A stretch of DNA of 32,425 nucleotides from an uncultured Cardiobacterium sp. (GTDB lineage Bacteria > Pseudomonadota > Gammaproteobacteria > Cardiobacteriales > Cardiobacteriaceae): assembly GCF_938028825.1 (NCBI RefSeq), contig NZ_CALIZP010000081.1, positions 1 through 32,425 on the forward strand. Reading direction: 5' to 3'. Below are positions 25,065 to 32,425 of this stretch, piece after piece. Numbering within the stretch: position 1 is the stretch's first letter; each line of letters opens with the position of its first letter. The position numbers were made by a program, and so were the translations under genes. Below the pieces are notes generated by a model, which saw only the letters and a program-made list of their open reading frames with translations, did no database searches and had not been told where the DNA came from.

Positions 25065-26008
25065 CAGAGCGGCACCGCCACCTGCGCCAGCACCCGCGCC
25101 AGCGCCGCCGCATGCCCCTCACTATCCGCATGCACCGAATGCAGACGGTGCCAGGCCACCGCCGGAAACACCGCCTGCACGAACTCTGGCAGCACCGCCG
25201 ATTCACCGCGCAGCAGCGCATACGCCTGCGCCGCGCGCACCAGCGATAACCCGGCCCGTGTTGACAGCCCGTGGACAAAATCGCCGCACGAACGCGAAAA
25301 CGCCAGCAAATGCTGCACATACAGCGCCAGTGCCTCCGACACCGTCACCTGCGCCGCCGCCTGCTGCAATGCCAGCACATCCTCGCGCGACAACACCGGG
25401 CGGGCGGCGGCGAGCAACTCGCTGCGGTCGCGCCCGCGCAAAATCGCCACCTCATCAGCCGCATCCGGATAACCGAGCGACAGGCGCAACAAAAAGCGGT
25501 CCACCTGCGCTTCGGGCAGCGCGAACGTGCCAATCTGTTCCAGCGGATTCTGCGTGGCAATCACAAAAAACGGCGACGGCAGCGGATGCGTGCGGTGATC
25601 CACCGACACCTGCCGCTCCTCCATCGCTTCCAGCAGCGCCGACTGACTCTTCGGCGAAGCGCGGTTCACCTCATCGGCGAGCAACAACTGCGTGAATACC
25701 GGCCCCTGATGAAACACCAGCGCCTGTGACTGCGGGTCCAGCGTCGAAAAACCCACCACATCGGCGGGCAGCAAATCGGACGTGAACTGAATGCGGTGAA
25801 AATCCAGCCCCAGCGTGGCGGCAAACGCCTTGGCCAGCGTCGTCTTGCCCGCCCCCGGCAAATCCTCCAGCAGCAAATGCCCGCGCGCGAGCAGACACGC
25901 CATCGCGAGCTGCACCACCTCGCCCTTGCCGACAATAACCGCATTAAGCTGCGCCAGCGCCTGCTGCAAACGCTGACGGACATCGGCGGATAACGGGGAC
26001 AACGACAT
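25064..26008 (-). CDS. MoxR-family AAA+ ATPase
   Basis: AAA+ ATPase of 314 residues. Walker A is 'LEDLPGAGKTTLAKAFA' (about residues 48-64), Walker B is 'LLLADEVNRASPKSQSALLEAMEE', and sensor 1 is 'FFVIATQNPLEQIGTFALPEAQVDRFLL'. The C-terminal MoxR lid follows. MoxR proteins act as chaperone-like factors for maturation of periplasmic or membrane complexes, in partnership with DUF58/VWA proteins. The start at 26008 is chosen because GGAGG lies about 6 bases upstream and MSLSPL precedes the conserved region; the open frame further upstream is basic and non-homologous. It is the first gene of the moxR-DUF58-tgpA operon. Confidence 0.93.
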   Translation of the reverse strand: MSLSPLSADVRQRLQQALAQLNAVIVGKGEVVQLAMACLLARGHLLLEDLPGAGKTTLAKAFAATLGLDFHRIQFTSDLLPADVVGFSTLDPQSQALVFHQGPVFTQLLLADEVNRASPKSQSALLEAMEERQVSVDHRTHPLPSPFFVIATQNPLEQIGTFALPEAQVDRFLLRLSLGYPDAADEVAILRGRDRSELLAAARPVLSREDVLALQQAAAQVTVSEALALYVQHLLAFSRSCGDFVHGLSTRAGLSLVRAAQAYALLRGESAVLPEFVQAVFPAVAWHRLHSVHADSEGHAAALARVLAQVAVPL

Positions 26009-26611
26009 AAAAACCTCCATGAACGAACGTAAAGAAAAACGGGCGCGAATAGTAGCAAAAAACGCCCCGGCCACCGCCGGGAAATTGCCGCCATGCCGAC
26101 ATCTACCCGCCCGGCGAACCCGGCATTTACGCCGCTTGACGAGTCCGGTATTTATGCCGCTTGGCGGCCTTCGTTGGCACAACGGAGTAAAGAAAAACAT
26201 AGAGACGTTGCCTGCGACGTCTCATGCCAACCCTAAGAATAAACAGGGTTCGTTAGGGTGGGCAAAAGCTGTCAAGGGTTTTGCCCATGCGGTTTTGAGA
26301 GTATTCCGGCGTGCCAACCGTACGGCACAAACCCCAACAACACAAAGGAACACGCATGGGCACCCACAAACAGGCTTGGGGCGACCCGACAAAACGCGAT
26401 TGTGGGGGGGACTGTTTAAATGTGCATAAAGGGGAAGGGGAAAACCGGCACCAAATTCTGGCGGCCAGCCCAACAACGGCGCGGGTTGCGGGGGAATGCA
26501 AGGGGTCATAAAGGCGCAGGAAGGATGTGCATGGGAATGCGCAAAGAACGGGCAAAACCTGCACTGTTGCGTTGCTTATTTGTGCATAAATTGCGCGGCA
26601 TTTAAACGGAT
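26009..26611. other. Intergenic region and left flank of the prophage remnant, no accepted gene
   Basis: About 600 bp without a gene I can defend. Open frames exist on both strands, but none has a clear ribosome-binding site or recognisable domain. The stretch should hold the promoter of the moxR operon at its left. A + strand frame at 26311-26511 reads '...GDPTKRDCGGDCLNVHKGEGENRHQ...', faintly reminiscent of Ash-like leader ORFs of phage-related islands. I do not call it. Confidence 0.5.
26120..26165. repeat. Two-copy 25-bp-period direct repeat
   Basis: CCGGCATTTACGCCGCTTGAC (26120-26140) recurs as CCGGTATTTATGCCGCTTGGC (26145-26165) with three changes. It lies about 110 bp upstream of the moxR start. 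Function unknown. Confidence 0.7.
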
Positions 26612-26851
26612 TTAAAAGGCGGGTGAAGCGGCTGTTAAGGCCACTTTTGTTGTGCCCGCTTTAGCAGCAACCGCCCGATAGGTTTTTTCGAGTTGTTCAT
26701 CGCTTAGGGTTGTGAGACTGGCGGTAGCGAAGTTCTTTTGCAGGTAAGCCAACAACCAGGAATCCGGCCCCTGCTCTCGTGTGTTGAGTTTGATGCGCGC
26801 GTAGCGGCGGTTAGGCCAATCCTTCTTCCCCTTTTTCAGCGCTGACGGCAT
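26612..26851 (-). CDS. Small phage-associated protein of unknown function
   Basis: A 79-residue, basic product (starting MPSALKKGKKDW, with RYARIKLNTREQ and 'WLLAYLQKNFATASLTTLSDEQLEKTYRAVAAKAGTT'). The amphipathic, helix-rich make-up looks like a real protein, and the frame ends exactly where the terminase fragment on the other strand begins. I do not recognise the family. No ribosome-binding site precedes the ATG, and the frame remains open upstream, so the N-terminus may be truncated at the same junction that cut the terminase. It lies opposite in direction to the phage head genes. Confidence 0.45.
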   Translation of the reverse strand: MPSALKKGKKDWPNRRYARIKLNTREQGPDSWLLAYLQKNFATASLTTLSDEQLEKTYRAVAAKAGTTKVALTAASPAF

Positions 26852-26854
26852 TGA

Positions 26855-27877
26855 ATTGCGCCGCCCTATCCAAAGCTGGACGTGGTCTATATCGGCACCA
26901 TCCTGCACTACGACAGCGTCCTTGCGCGCACCCTCAACAACAAGGCGTGGACGACGGCGCGCTTTAAGGCGCTGCTCAAACCACCAAGCGACATGGTGCT
27001 GTGGGACGAATGGGAAAGCCTCTACCTCGGCAGCGGCGAGGCCGCCGCCGACCGCTTTTATTACGAGCACCGCACCGCGATGGATGCCGGCGCAGTGGTG
27101 AGCTGGGCGGCGCGACCGCTCTTGGCACTGATGAAAATTCGCGCCCGCGACGAGCATGCCACCTTCGACAGTGAATACCAAAACGACCCGGTCAGCGGCG
27201 AGGATGCGCCTTTTGCCCATGTCATCCAGTTTTGGGGAGAGCTGCCGCGCGACCTCGTCTATTTCGGCGCGGTGGACCCCTCTTTGGGCAGGGCGGGCGC
27301 AGCGCGCGACCCGTCCGCCATCCTTGTCGGCGGTTACGAGTGCCAGAGCGGCATCCTCTCTTTGGGCAGGGCGGGTGCAGCGCGCGATCCGTCCGCCATC
27401 CTCGTTGGCGGCTACGAGCGCAAGAGCGGCACGCTCTACGTTGTCGAGGCGCAAATCAAAAAACGTCTGCCCGACCGCATCATCAGCGACGTCATTGCCC
27501 TGCACCAGCGCTACCGCTGTCTGGTGTGGTTTGTCGAGGCGGTGCAATTCCAGGAATTTTTGCGGACGGAGCTTATCCGCCGCAGCGCGGCGCAGGGCAT
27601 CCCTGTCCCCGCGCGCGCGGTCAGCCCGCACAGCGACAAGATGCTGCGCATCGAGTCCTTGCAGCCGCATATGGCGAACGGCCTCATCCGCCTGCACAGC
27701 GAACAGGCGACGCTCATCAGCCAGCTGCGCCATTTCCCGAAAGCCGACCACGACGACGGCCCCGATGCCCTGCATATGCTGTGGGCGGGGGCGGTGGCGC
27801 ATGGCGGGCAGCAGGTGGGTTACACGGCGGTGCCGCGTCATAGCGACGCGGCACGTTTTGGCGACGGCGCATGGTAG
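26855..27877 (+). pseudogene. Mu-like terminase large subunit (gp28), 5'-truncated
   Basis: The readable frame is entered after a stop at 26852-26854 with 'PPYPKLDVVYIGTILHYDSVLARTL' and runs to the end of a Mu gp28-type large terminase. The N-terminal ATPase domain with Walker A is missing. The remaining part has the linker and the RuvC-like nuclease domain: first acidic residue in 'YFGAVDPSLG', then 'LVWFVEAVQFQEF' and 'KADHDDGPDALHML'. It also has an in-frame 26-residue tandem duplication absent from the usual family pattern. About 340 residues remain of a protein normally over 500. Translation could begin at the GTG at 26882, but a packaging motor without ATPase cannot work. It is followed 9 bp later by the portal gene, as in Mu-like phages. 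Confidence 0.85.
27281..27436 (+). repeat. 78-bp in-frame tandem duplication in the terminase
   Basis: Unit 1 (27281-27358) encodes SLGRAGAARDPSAILVGGY-ECQSGIL and unit 2 (27359-27436) encodes SLGRAGAARDPSAILVGGY-ERKSGTL. The copies differ at about ten bases, several of them silent third positions, so the duplication is not brand new. Confidence 0.9.
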
Positions 27878-27886
27878 GAGGAGACA

Positions 27887-29491
27887 ATGCAACACTGGTT
27901 TAAGGCGGCATTAAGCGCCGTGCAACAACGCATTAAAGCCCCAAAAGGCACACAGAGCGCAGCGCTGGCAGCGCGGCTCGGCACCACGTTTGACCATCCC
28001 GGACGCGGGCTGACGCCGCTGAAACTGCACGACATCCTCGAATCCGCCGAGGACGGCGACATCACCGCGCAAGCGGAGCTTTTTGCCGATGTCGAGGAAA
28101 AAGACGGCCATATTTTTGCGGAGATGAGCAAGCGCAAGCGGGCGCTGATTGGCCTACCGTGGCAGGTATTGCCGCCGGTGGATGCCACGGCGGCGGAGCA
28201 GGTACTCGCCGAGGAGGTCAAGCGCTGGCTGTACGGGCTGGATGATTTTGAGGCGCTGCTCTTTGACTTGCTTGACGCGCTCGGCCACGGCTTTGCCGCC
28301 TGCGAAATCGCCTGGCAACAGCGCGATAGGCTATGGCTGCCCGCCACCTTTACGCATCGCCCGCAGGGCTGGTTTCAGCTGCGCAAAAACGTGCTACGGC
28401 TGCGGGCGGTGGACGGCGACCCCGAAGGGGAGGAGCTATGGCCTTGCGGCTGGATTGTGCATCGCGCCCAGGCGCGCAGCGGTATCACCGCGCGCGGCGG
28501 CTTGATGCGGTCATTAGTGTGGCCGTATCTCTTCAAAAATTACTCGGTGCGCGACTTGGCGGAATTTTTGGAAATCTACGGCTTGCCGGTGCGCATCGGT
28601 AAATACAGCGCCGGTGCCACCGAGGAGGACAAAAAGACCCTGCTGCGCGCCGTGGTCGGCATCGGTCACAACGCCGCCGGCATCATCCCCGAGGGCATGG
28701 CGCTGGAGCTGCTCAACGCCGCCGACGGCAACGGTGACGCGTACATGACCATGATTAGCTGGTGTGAGAAAACAGCGAGCAAAATCATCCTCGGCGGCAC
28801 CCTGACCAGCCAGGCCGACGGTAAAAGCAGCACCAACGCCCTTGGCAACGTCCATAACGAGGTGCGGCACGACCTGCTCGCCAGCGATGCCCGTCAACTG
28901 GCGGCAACACTGACACGGCAGTTGATTGCGCCGCTGGTACTGCTCAACCGTGGTGGCATTGATCCGGCGCGGATGCCGTACTTTGAATTTGACTTGTCGC
29001 AACCCGAAGACCTCGCTATCTACGCCGACGCTCTGCCAAAACTGGTCGGCATCGGCATGCAGATTCCCGCCGCCTGGGCGCGCGAAAAGCTCGCCATTCC
29101 GGCGGCGGTGGAGGGCGAGGCCGTGTTGCACCTGCCCGACAATAACGCCACACCCGCGCCACTCGCTGCCGCTGCCGGTTTTGCCGGCGCGGGATGTCCT
29201 TGTTGCGCGCCACGGCAGGCGGCCCTCTCGGTCACGCCGGCCAATGCCAGCGGGCAACAACTGCTAGAAGCAATACTTGATCGCGACGCCGCGCATAATC
29301 CGCTTAACGAGGGCGGCGAGGCGCTGGCGAAACATCTCGGCAAGCTGCTGCAACAGGGCGTGAGCCTTGATGCGCTCGCCACCGACGTGCGCGCGGCTTA
29401 TCCCGACTGGGATGGGGCGCAGATGCAGCAGGTATTGGCGCGCGCCCTCTTTGTCGCCAATCTGTGGGGGCAAATCCATGCCCGCGCCTGA
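27887..29491 (+). CDS. Mu-like portal protein (DUF935, gp29)
   Basis: 534-residue portal protein of the Mu gp29/DUF935 family, which forms the dodecameric ring at the capsid vertex through which DNA is packaged. The sequence is collinear with the family: 'DITAQAELFADVEEKDGHIFAEMSKRKRALIGLPW', 'FEALLFDLLDALGHGFAACEIAWQ' and 'WPYLFKNYSVRDLAEFLEIYGLPVRIGKY'. Further on come 'NAAGIIPEGMALELLNA', 'LGGTLTSQADG' and 'ALGNVHNEVRHDLLASDARQLAATLTRQLIAPL'. A strong AGGAGG-type site precedes the ATG. The frame is intact. It overlaps the next gene by 14 bp. Codon use resembles the host, consistent with long residence or a related host range. Confidence 0.93.
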   Translation: MQHWFKAALSAVQQRIKAPKGTQSAALAARLGTTFDHPGRGLTPLKLHDILESAEDGDITAQAELFADVEEKDGHIFAEMSKRKRALIGLPWQVLPPVDATAAEQVLAEEVKRWLYGLDDFEALLFDLLDALGHGFAACEIAWQQRDRLWLPATFTHRPQGWFQLRKNVLRLRAVDGDPEGEELWPCGWIVHRAQARSGITARGGLMRSLVWPYLFKNYSVRDLAEFLEIYGLPVRIGKYSAGATEEDKKTLLRAVVGIGHNAAGIIPEGMALELLNAADGNGDAYMTMISWCEKTASKIILGGTLTSQADGKSSTNALGNVHNEVRHDLLASDARQLAATLTRQLIAPLVLLNRGGIDPARMPYFEFDLSQPEDLAIYADALPKLVGIGMQIPAAWAREKLAIPAAVEGEAVLHLPDNNATPAPLAAAAGFAGAGCPCCAPRQAALSVTPANASGQQLLEAILDRDAAHNPLNEGGEALAKHLGKLLQQGVSLDALATDVRAAYPDWDGAQMQQVLARALFVANLWGQIHARA

Positions 29492-31118
29492 CCTCGGTTT
29501 CGCCCTCGGGCTGCCGCCGGAGCGCGCCGTCCGCTATTTTGAGAGTCTCGGCTACGCCACCCCCGCCAACTGGCGCGAGGCGCAAATCGCTGCCGAGCAG
29601 CAGGCGTTTTTTATCACGGGTCTCTACCGCGAGGACGTGGTAGAGGAACTGCGCACCTCGCTGCAAGAAGCCATCAATCAGGGCAAATCGCAGCGTGAGT
29701 GGCGCGAGGATGTCGGCGGCCGCATGGCGCAACACGGCTGGCTGCTTGATGACGGCCTGATGGTGGACAGCAAGACCGGCGAGCAACTGGCGGTGCGCTT
29801 TGGTGAGCACCGTCTTAACACCATCTACCGCACCAACGTCAAAAATGCCTTTGCCGCCGGACGCTGGCAGGAAATCACGCGCGTACAAAAGGCCATGCCC
29901 TACCTTGAGTACACGGCGGTGATGGATGACCGTACCCGCGACGAACACGCGGCACTGGATGGGCATATTTACCCCATTGACGACCCGTTTTGGCAAACGT
30001 TTTATCCTCCCAATGGCTTTAATTGCCGCTGTAATGTCATCCAGCACAGCGCGCGCGACCTCGAAGCGATGGGTCGTGTTGCCGAGAGCAGCGAGGGGCA
30101 GTGGGAGGACGTAGAGCAGCTGGTCGGACGCGATGGCGACACCGTGACCACGCGCGGCCTGAAAATGCCCAACGGGCAGGTCATCAGCGCCGATGTCGGC
30201 TTTGACCGCAATGTCGGTGCCAACTACCTCGACCGTTTGCAGCAGATTGCCGCCGAAAAACATGGCACGGCCTTTGCCGAACGGCTAGCCATGCAAAGCC
30301 GCTTCGCGAGCAGTGACAGCATCATCCACGAAGGCGAGCAGCTATATACACGTTACAAAGAGGTGATGGACGAGTACATTGCCAAAAAGGAGCCGCACCT
30401 CGGCATCCTCGAAATCATGAAACGCGAGGGCGTCGCTACCGGCGGCGAAGTGGCGGCGTACAGCAGCGACGCCAGAACAGCGGCGGAACTGGTGGAGAGT
30501 TTGCAACGCTATCCCAAAGCATGGGTGGACGCTTCCAACAAAATGGGGCGGGTGCTGGTGGAAGACGGCATCCATCGCGCCTGGCACCTGACGCCGGATG
30601 ACGCCGCTGCCTTTATCGCTGCGATGCGCAAGAAAAACCTGCCCCTATGGGACGATAAGGAATATGAACAATTCCGCTGGGCGTGCAAAGGCAGAAATCC
30701 CGCTTTCCAACAGGGCGACGGCCTGATCAAGAACAATCTGAGCTTTGGCAGCAAACGCCGCATCATCTCCACCCACGTTCACGAATTTGCCCATCGCTTG
30801 CAGCAGGTTATGCCGGAGATGGACAGCTATTTTTCCCGTCTGTGGCGGGAACGTACCGCCGGTGAGGCGGTACAAAGCATGAACGCCATGACCGGCAACA
30901 GGCAATACGAAGACCACGAACGGGGCAAGCGGGATGATTTTCCCGACCCCTACTATGGCAGAATGTACGGCGACGAAGATGACCCGCAGCCGCGCGAGAT
31001 GATGAGCATGATTTTTGAGGCGCTGCTCGGCAGCGACCCGGGTAAATTCGCCGGGCTCGTGGCCAAGCCGGATTTTTTGCATTTTGGCTTGGCGCTACTG
31101 GTGAGGTACACCCCATGA
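29478..31118 (+). CDS. MuF/gp30-like head morphogenesis protein with C-terminal HExxH domain
   Basis: 546 residues. The N-terminal ~250 are a Mu gpF/SPP1 gp7-type minor head protein: 'VVEELRTSLQEAINQGKSQREW', 'LNTIYRTNVKNAFAAGRWQEI', 'MDDRTRDEHAALDGHIYPIDDPFW' and the family end 'PPNGFNCRCNV' (Cys183, Cys185). After 'VGANYLDRLQQIAAEKHG' an additional ~290-residue region begins that is not part of the core family. It contains HVHEFAHRL, an HExxH zincin motif at 435-439, followed about 68 residues later by 'REMMSMIFEALL' with Glu507 as possible third ligand. The start at 29478 lies inside the portal gene end. Extra domains on MuF proteins are known as polymorphic toxin or effector modules, so this could be a delivered peptidase; a capsid-processing role is the alternative. 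Activity is unproven. Confidence 0.85.
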   Translation: MPAPDLGFALGLPPERAVRYFESLGYATPANWREAQIAAEQQAFFITGLYREDVVEELRTSLQEAINQGKSQREWREDVGGRMAQHGWLLDDGLMVDSKTGEQLAVRFGEHRLNTIYRTNVKNAFAAGRWQEITRVQKAMPYLEYTAVMDDRTRDEHAALDGHIYPIDDPFWQTFYPPNGFNCRCNVIQHSARDLEAMGRVAESSEGQWEDVEQLVGRDGDTVTTRGLKMPNGQVISADVGFDRNVGANYLDRLQQIAAEKHGTAFAERLAMQSRFASSDSIIHEGEQLYTRYKEVMDEYIAKKEPHLGILEIMKREGVATGGEVAAYSSDARTAAELVESLQRYPKAWVDASNKMGRVLVEDGIHRAWHLTPDDAAAFIAAMRKKNLPLWDDKEYEQFRWACKGRNPAFQQGDGLIKNNLSFGSKRRIISTHVHEFAHRLQQVMPEMDSYFSRLWRERTAGEAVQSMNAMTGNRQYEDHERGKRDDFPDPYYGRMYGDEDDPQPREMMSMIFEALLGSDPGKFAGLVAKPDFLHFGLALLVRYTP

Positions 31119-31480
31119 AAAAAAGCAAAACCATCATTGACGAATTTACCCTGAGCAGGGACGGCATGCCCATCGGCACCGTGCGCTGGACGCGGTTGGT
31201 GTTTTTCTGGCCGCGTCTCGGTTTTGTCGAGGGTCGTTTCGAGGGTGACGCGCAGACCGTCGCTCTGGTCGAGGCCGCCGCCGCCCGCGCGATTGCCGAC
31301 GGCATTGATAATGGTGCCCTGCCACCTGAGACAGGGGCGCCGGTGACACATCCGGAACTCTACGATAACGACCTGCTCGCCGCTCTGCTCTATGCGGGCT
31401 ATGACATCCTGCCGGATGACCACGAGATTATGATCCGGATTCGCGGCATCCCCAATCCACCACCAGGGATGACGTACTGA
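31115..31480 (+). CDS. Small hypothetical protein between MuF and gpG genes
   Basis: 121-residue product whose start overlaps the MuF-like gene stop (ATGA, 31115-31118) and whose stop overlaps the gpG start (TGATG). The sequence starts 'MKKSKTIIDEFTLSRDGMPIGTVRWTRLVFFWPRLGFVEGRFEG', with beta-rich and then helical parts ('QTVALVEAAAARAIADGI'). It ends 'DHEIMIRIRGIPNPPPGMTY'. No signal peptide or membrane segment is seen. I do not recognise a family. Mu itself has no gene at this position. Coupling to the HExxH-bearing protein makes it a candidate partner, inhibitor or immunity protein, but an ordinary accessory head protein is equally possible. Confidence 0.65.
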   Translation: MKKSKTIIDEFTLSRDGMPIGTVRWTRLVFFWPRLGFVEGRFEGDAQTVALVEAAAARAIADGIDNGALPPETGAPVTHPELYDNDLLAALLYAGYDILPDDHEIMIRIRGIPNPPPGMTY

Positions 31481-31959
31481 TGGCCGAACTCGACATCCGC
31501 GTTAACCTCGACCCCCTCACCAATCTGCTCAACCGTATCGAGGGTACGCTCACACATCCCGACGACCTCACCGCCTTGCTTGCCGCACGGATGCAGCGCG
31601 CGGTGATGCTCAATTTCCGCGCCGGTGGCCGCCCCGCCTGGGCGGGGCTGATAGCACGACGCGGCAGGCCGCTGCTCGATACCGGGCGGCTGCGCGACAG
31701 TATTACCGCAGAAAGCGACAGCAAGCAGGCGGTGGTCGGCTCCAGCCTCAGTTACGCCCCCTATCACCAATTTGGCACCGCGCCGCACGCCATCACCGCC
31801 CGCCGCGCCAAGGCACTGGCTTTCAAGGTCGGCAACCGCACCATCTACCGCAAGAGCGTCAACCACCCCGGCATCCCCGCCCGTCCCTTTTTGCAGCTGA
31901 CTGACGAGGATGTGGCCGAGATGATTCGTCTCGCGGGGGATTATCTGGCGGGGGTGTGA
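31480..31959 (+). CDS. Phage virion morphogenesis protein (Mu gpG / tail completion S-like)
   Basis: 159-residue member of the phage virion morphogenesis family (Mu gpG, P2 gpS-related), needed for joining or completing heads and tails. Family features are 'RAGGRPAWAGLI', 'RPLLDTGRLRDSI' and 'SSLSYAPYHQFGTAPHAITARRAKALAF'. The final 'HPGIPARPFLQLTDEDVAEMIRLAGDYL' also fits. The ATG overlaps the preceding stop (TGATG). The order terminase-portal-gpF-gpG follows Mu genes 28-31, and it is the last intact phage gene in the window. The protease/scaffold gene expected next in Mu is absent. Confidence 0.9.
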   Translation: MAELDIRVNLDPLTNLLNRIEGTLTHPDDLTALLAARMQRAVMLNFRAGGRPAWAGLIARRGRPLLDTGRLRDSITAESDSKQAVVGSSLSYAPYHQFGTAPHAITARRAKALAFKVGNRTIYRKSVNHPGIPARPFLQLTDEDVAEMIRLAGDYLAGV

Positions 31960-32021
31960 AGACAGGATGCGGCGGAAAAATGTTAGGCTGGACAACCCCT
32001 TTATCAACCAGGCAACCCGCT

Positions 32022-32254
32022 ATGAATGAAACCCCTTATGCGCACTGCGACAGCTGCGCGACGCGCTGCGCCCGGTGGATCTGCGCGCCGATAACCTGCT
32101 GCTACGCAACCAGACACTCAATCCACGCCGGGTGGGGCAGGCACTGCACGAACTGGCGTGACCGCGTCTCTTCGAGCAGGTGATGCGCTACCCGGCCTTT
32201 GTCCATAATGCCCTGATTGAGGTGCTGCATGAGCGACTTGGCGAACAGCGATAA
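32022..32254 (+). pseudogene. Broken small phage gene of unknown family
   Basis: An ATG at 32022 opens 'MNETPYA', after which the coding-like sequence continues in another frame from 32045: 'LRQLRDALRPVDLRADNLLLRNQTLNPRRVGQALHELA'. This is interrupted by an in-frame TGA at 32159-32161, then resumes as 'PRLFEQVMRYPAFVHNALIEVLHERLGEQR' and ends at TAA 32252-32254. The two stretches look like one protein of about 75 residues. One frameshift and one nonsense mutation make it a pseudogene. I cannot name the family. Confidence 0.55.
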
Positions 32255-32425
32255 AGACAGCCACAACGGGGCGGTACCGGATGATTCCGTCATCAGTCAG
32301 GTGCAGGTCATCATTGCTCAGTCCACGCATGCCCATTACACCAATCGCCCCGATCTGGTCTTGGGTGGTGGCCTGAAAAGTATGCCGGACTGGACAAAGC
32401 CATAGTTGATGTCGTGAAAAACCGG
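32229..32425 (+). pseudogene. Possible frameshifted fragment at the right edge
   Basis: ATG at 32229 opens 'MSDLANSDKDSHNGAVPDDSVISQVQVIIAQSTHAHYTNRPDLVLGGG' and stops at 32405. From about 32375 a second frame gives a better continuation, 'EKYAGLDKAIVDVVKNR', running off the window. The two together look like one gene with a single-base slip near 32370. It overlaps the end of the previous fragment. No family recognised. Confidence 0.35.

Noticed and set aside
26852..27895. 5' extension of the 79-residue - strand ORF to 427 codons
   Set aside because: The extension is antisense to the terminase coding sequence and has shadow-like composition; only the last 79 codons lie outside the terminase gene.

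Overview
The window is GC-rich (about 60% by eye) and fits a gammaproteobacterium, possibly a Cardiobacterium-like member of the Cardiobacteriales. Two things point there: the gene order hfq-hflX-hflK-hflC-yjeT-purA, which is typical of Gammaproteobacteria, and a Xanthomonas-type suf operon (Rrf2 regulator-sufB-sufC-sufD-sufS-sufU, then sufT). The genus is an inference from style and content, not shown by any marker gene.

Layout. (1) 1-6299, + strand: the 3' part of a giant secreted RTX protein. Ig-like, cadherin-like and Calx-beta modules surround an alpha/beta-hydrolase-like insert, and a serralysin-type zinc protease with RTX calcium-binding repeats lies at the C-terminus. (2) Two stem-loop terminators at 6323-6415 separate it from the convergent core cluster. 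(3) 6420-11937, - strand: hfq, hflX, hflK, hflC, a DUF2065 gene (yjeT) and purA. This combines RNA chaperone, ribosome-associated GTPase, FtsH-protease modulators and purine synthesis. (4) About 600 bp upstream of hfq without a convincing intact gene; it may hold a decayed gene. (5) 12632-14842, + strand: a TonB-dependent siderophore receptor with its own terminator. (6) 14935-15361: a frameshifted and truncated IS630-type transposase remnant. (7) 15459-22040, - strand: the suf iron-sulfur assembly locus. It is headed by an Rrf2 regulator, has an unrelated small membrane protein gene between sufB and sufC, and has a perfect 9+9 bp inverted repeat just before the regulator start. (8) 22126-26008, - strand: a tightly overlapping MoxR ATPase-DUF58-transglutaminase (TgpA) operon. 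(9) 26009-26611: no accepted gene. (10) 26612-32425: a damaged Mu-like prophage segment. It contains a 5'-truncated terminase large subunit, a DUF935 portal protein, a MuF-type head protein with an unusual C-terminal HExxH domain, a small unknown gene, a gpG-like virion morphogenesis protein and frameshifted debris.

How the parts work together. The suf genes form one translationally coupled unit, very likely autoregulated by the Fe-S-sensing Rrf2 protein. The MoxR-DUF58-TgpA genes form a membrane-associated AAA+ chaperone/transglutaminase unit. The prophage segment keeps the Mu head-gene order 28-29-30-31 but has lost its left end and decays after gpG, so it is a remnant.

The least explained items are the zincin-like tail on the MuF protein with the small ORF overlapping its end, the hydrolase-like module with an apparently missing nucleophile in the RTX protein, and the duplicated block in the terminase. 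No tRNA, rRNA or CRISPR array was seen.
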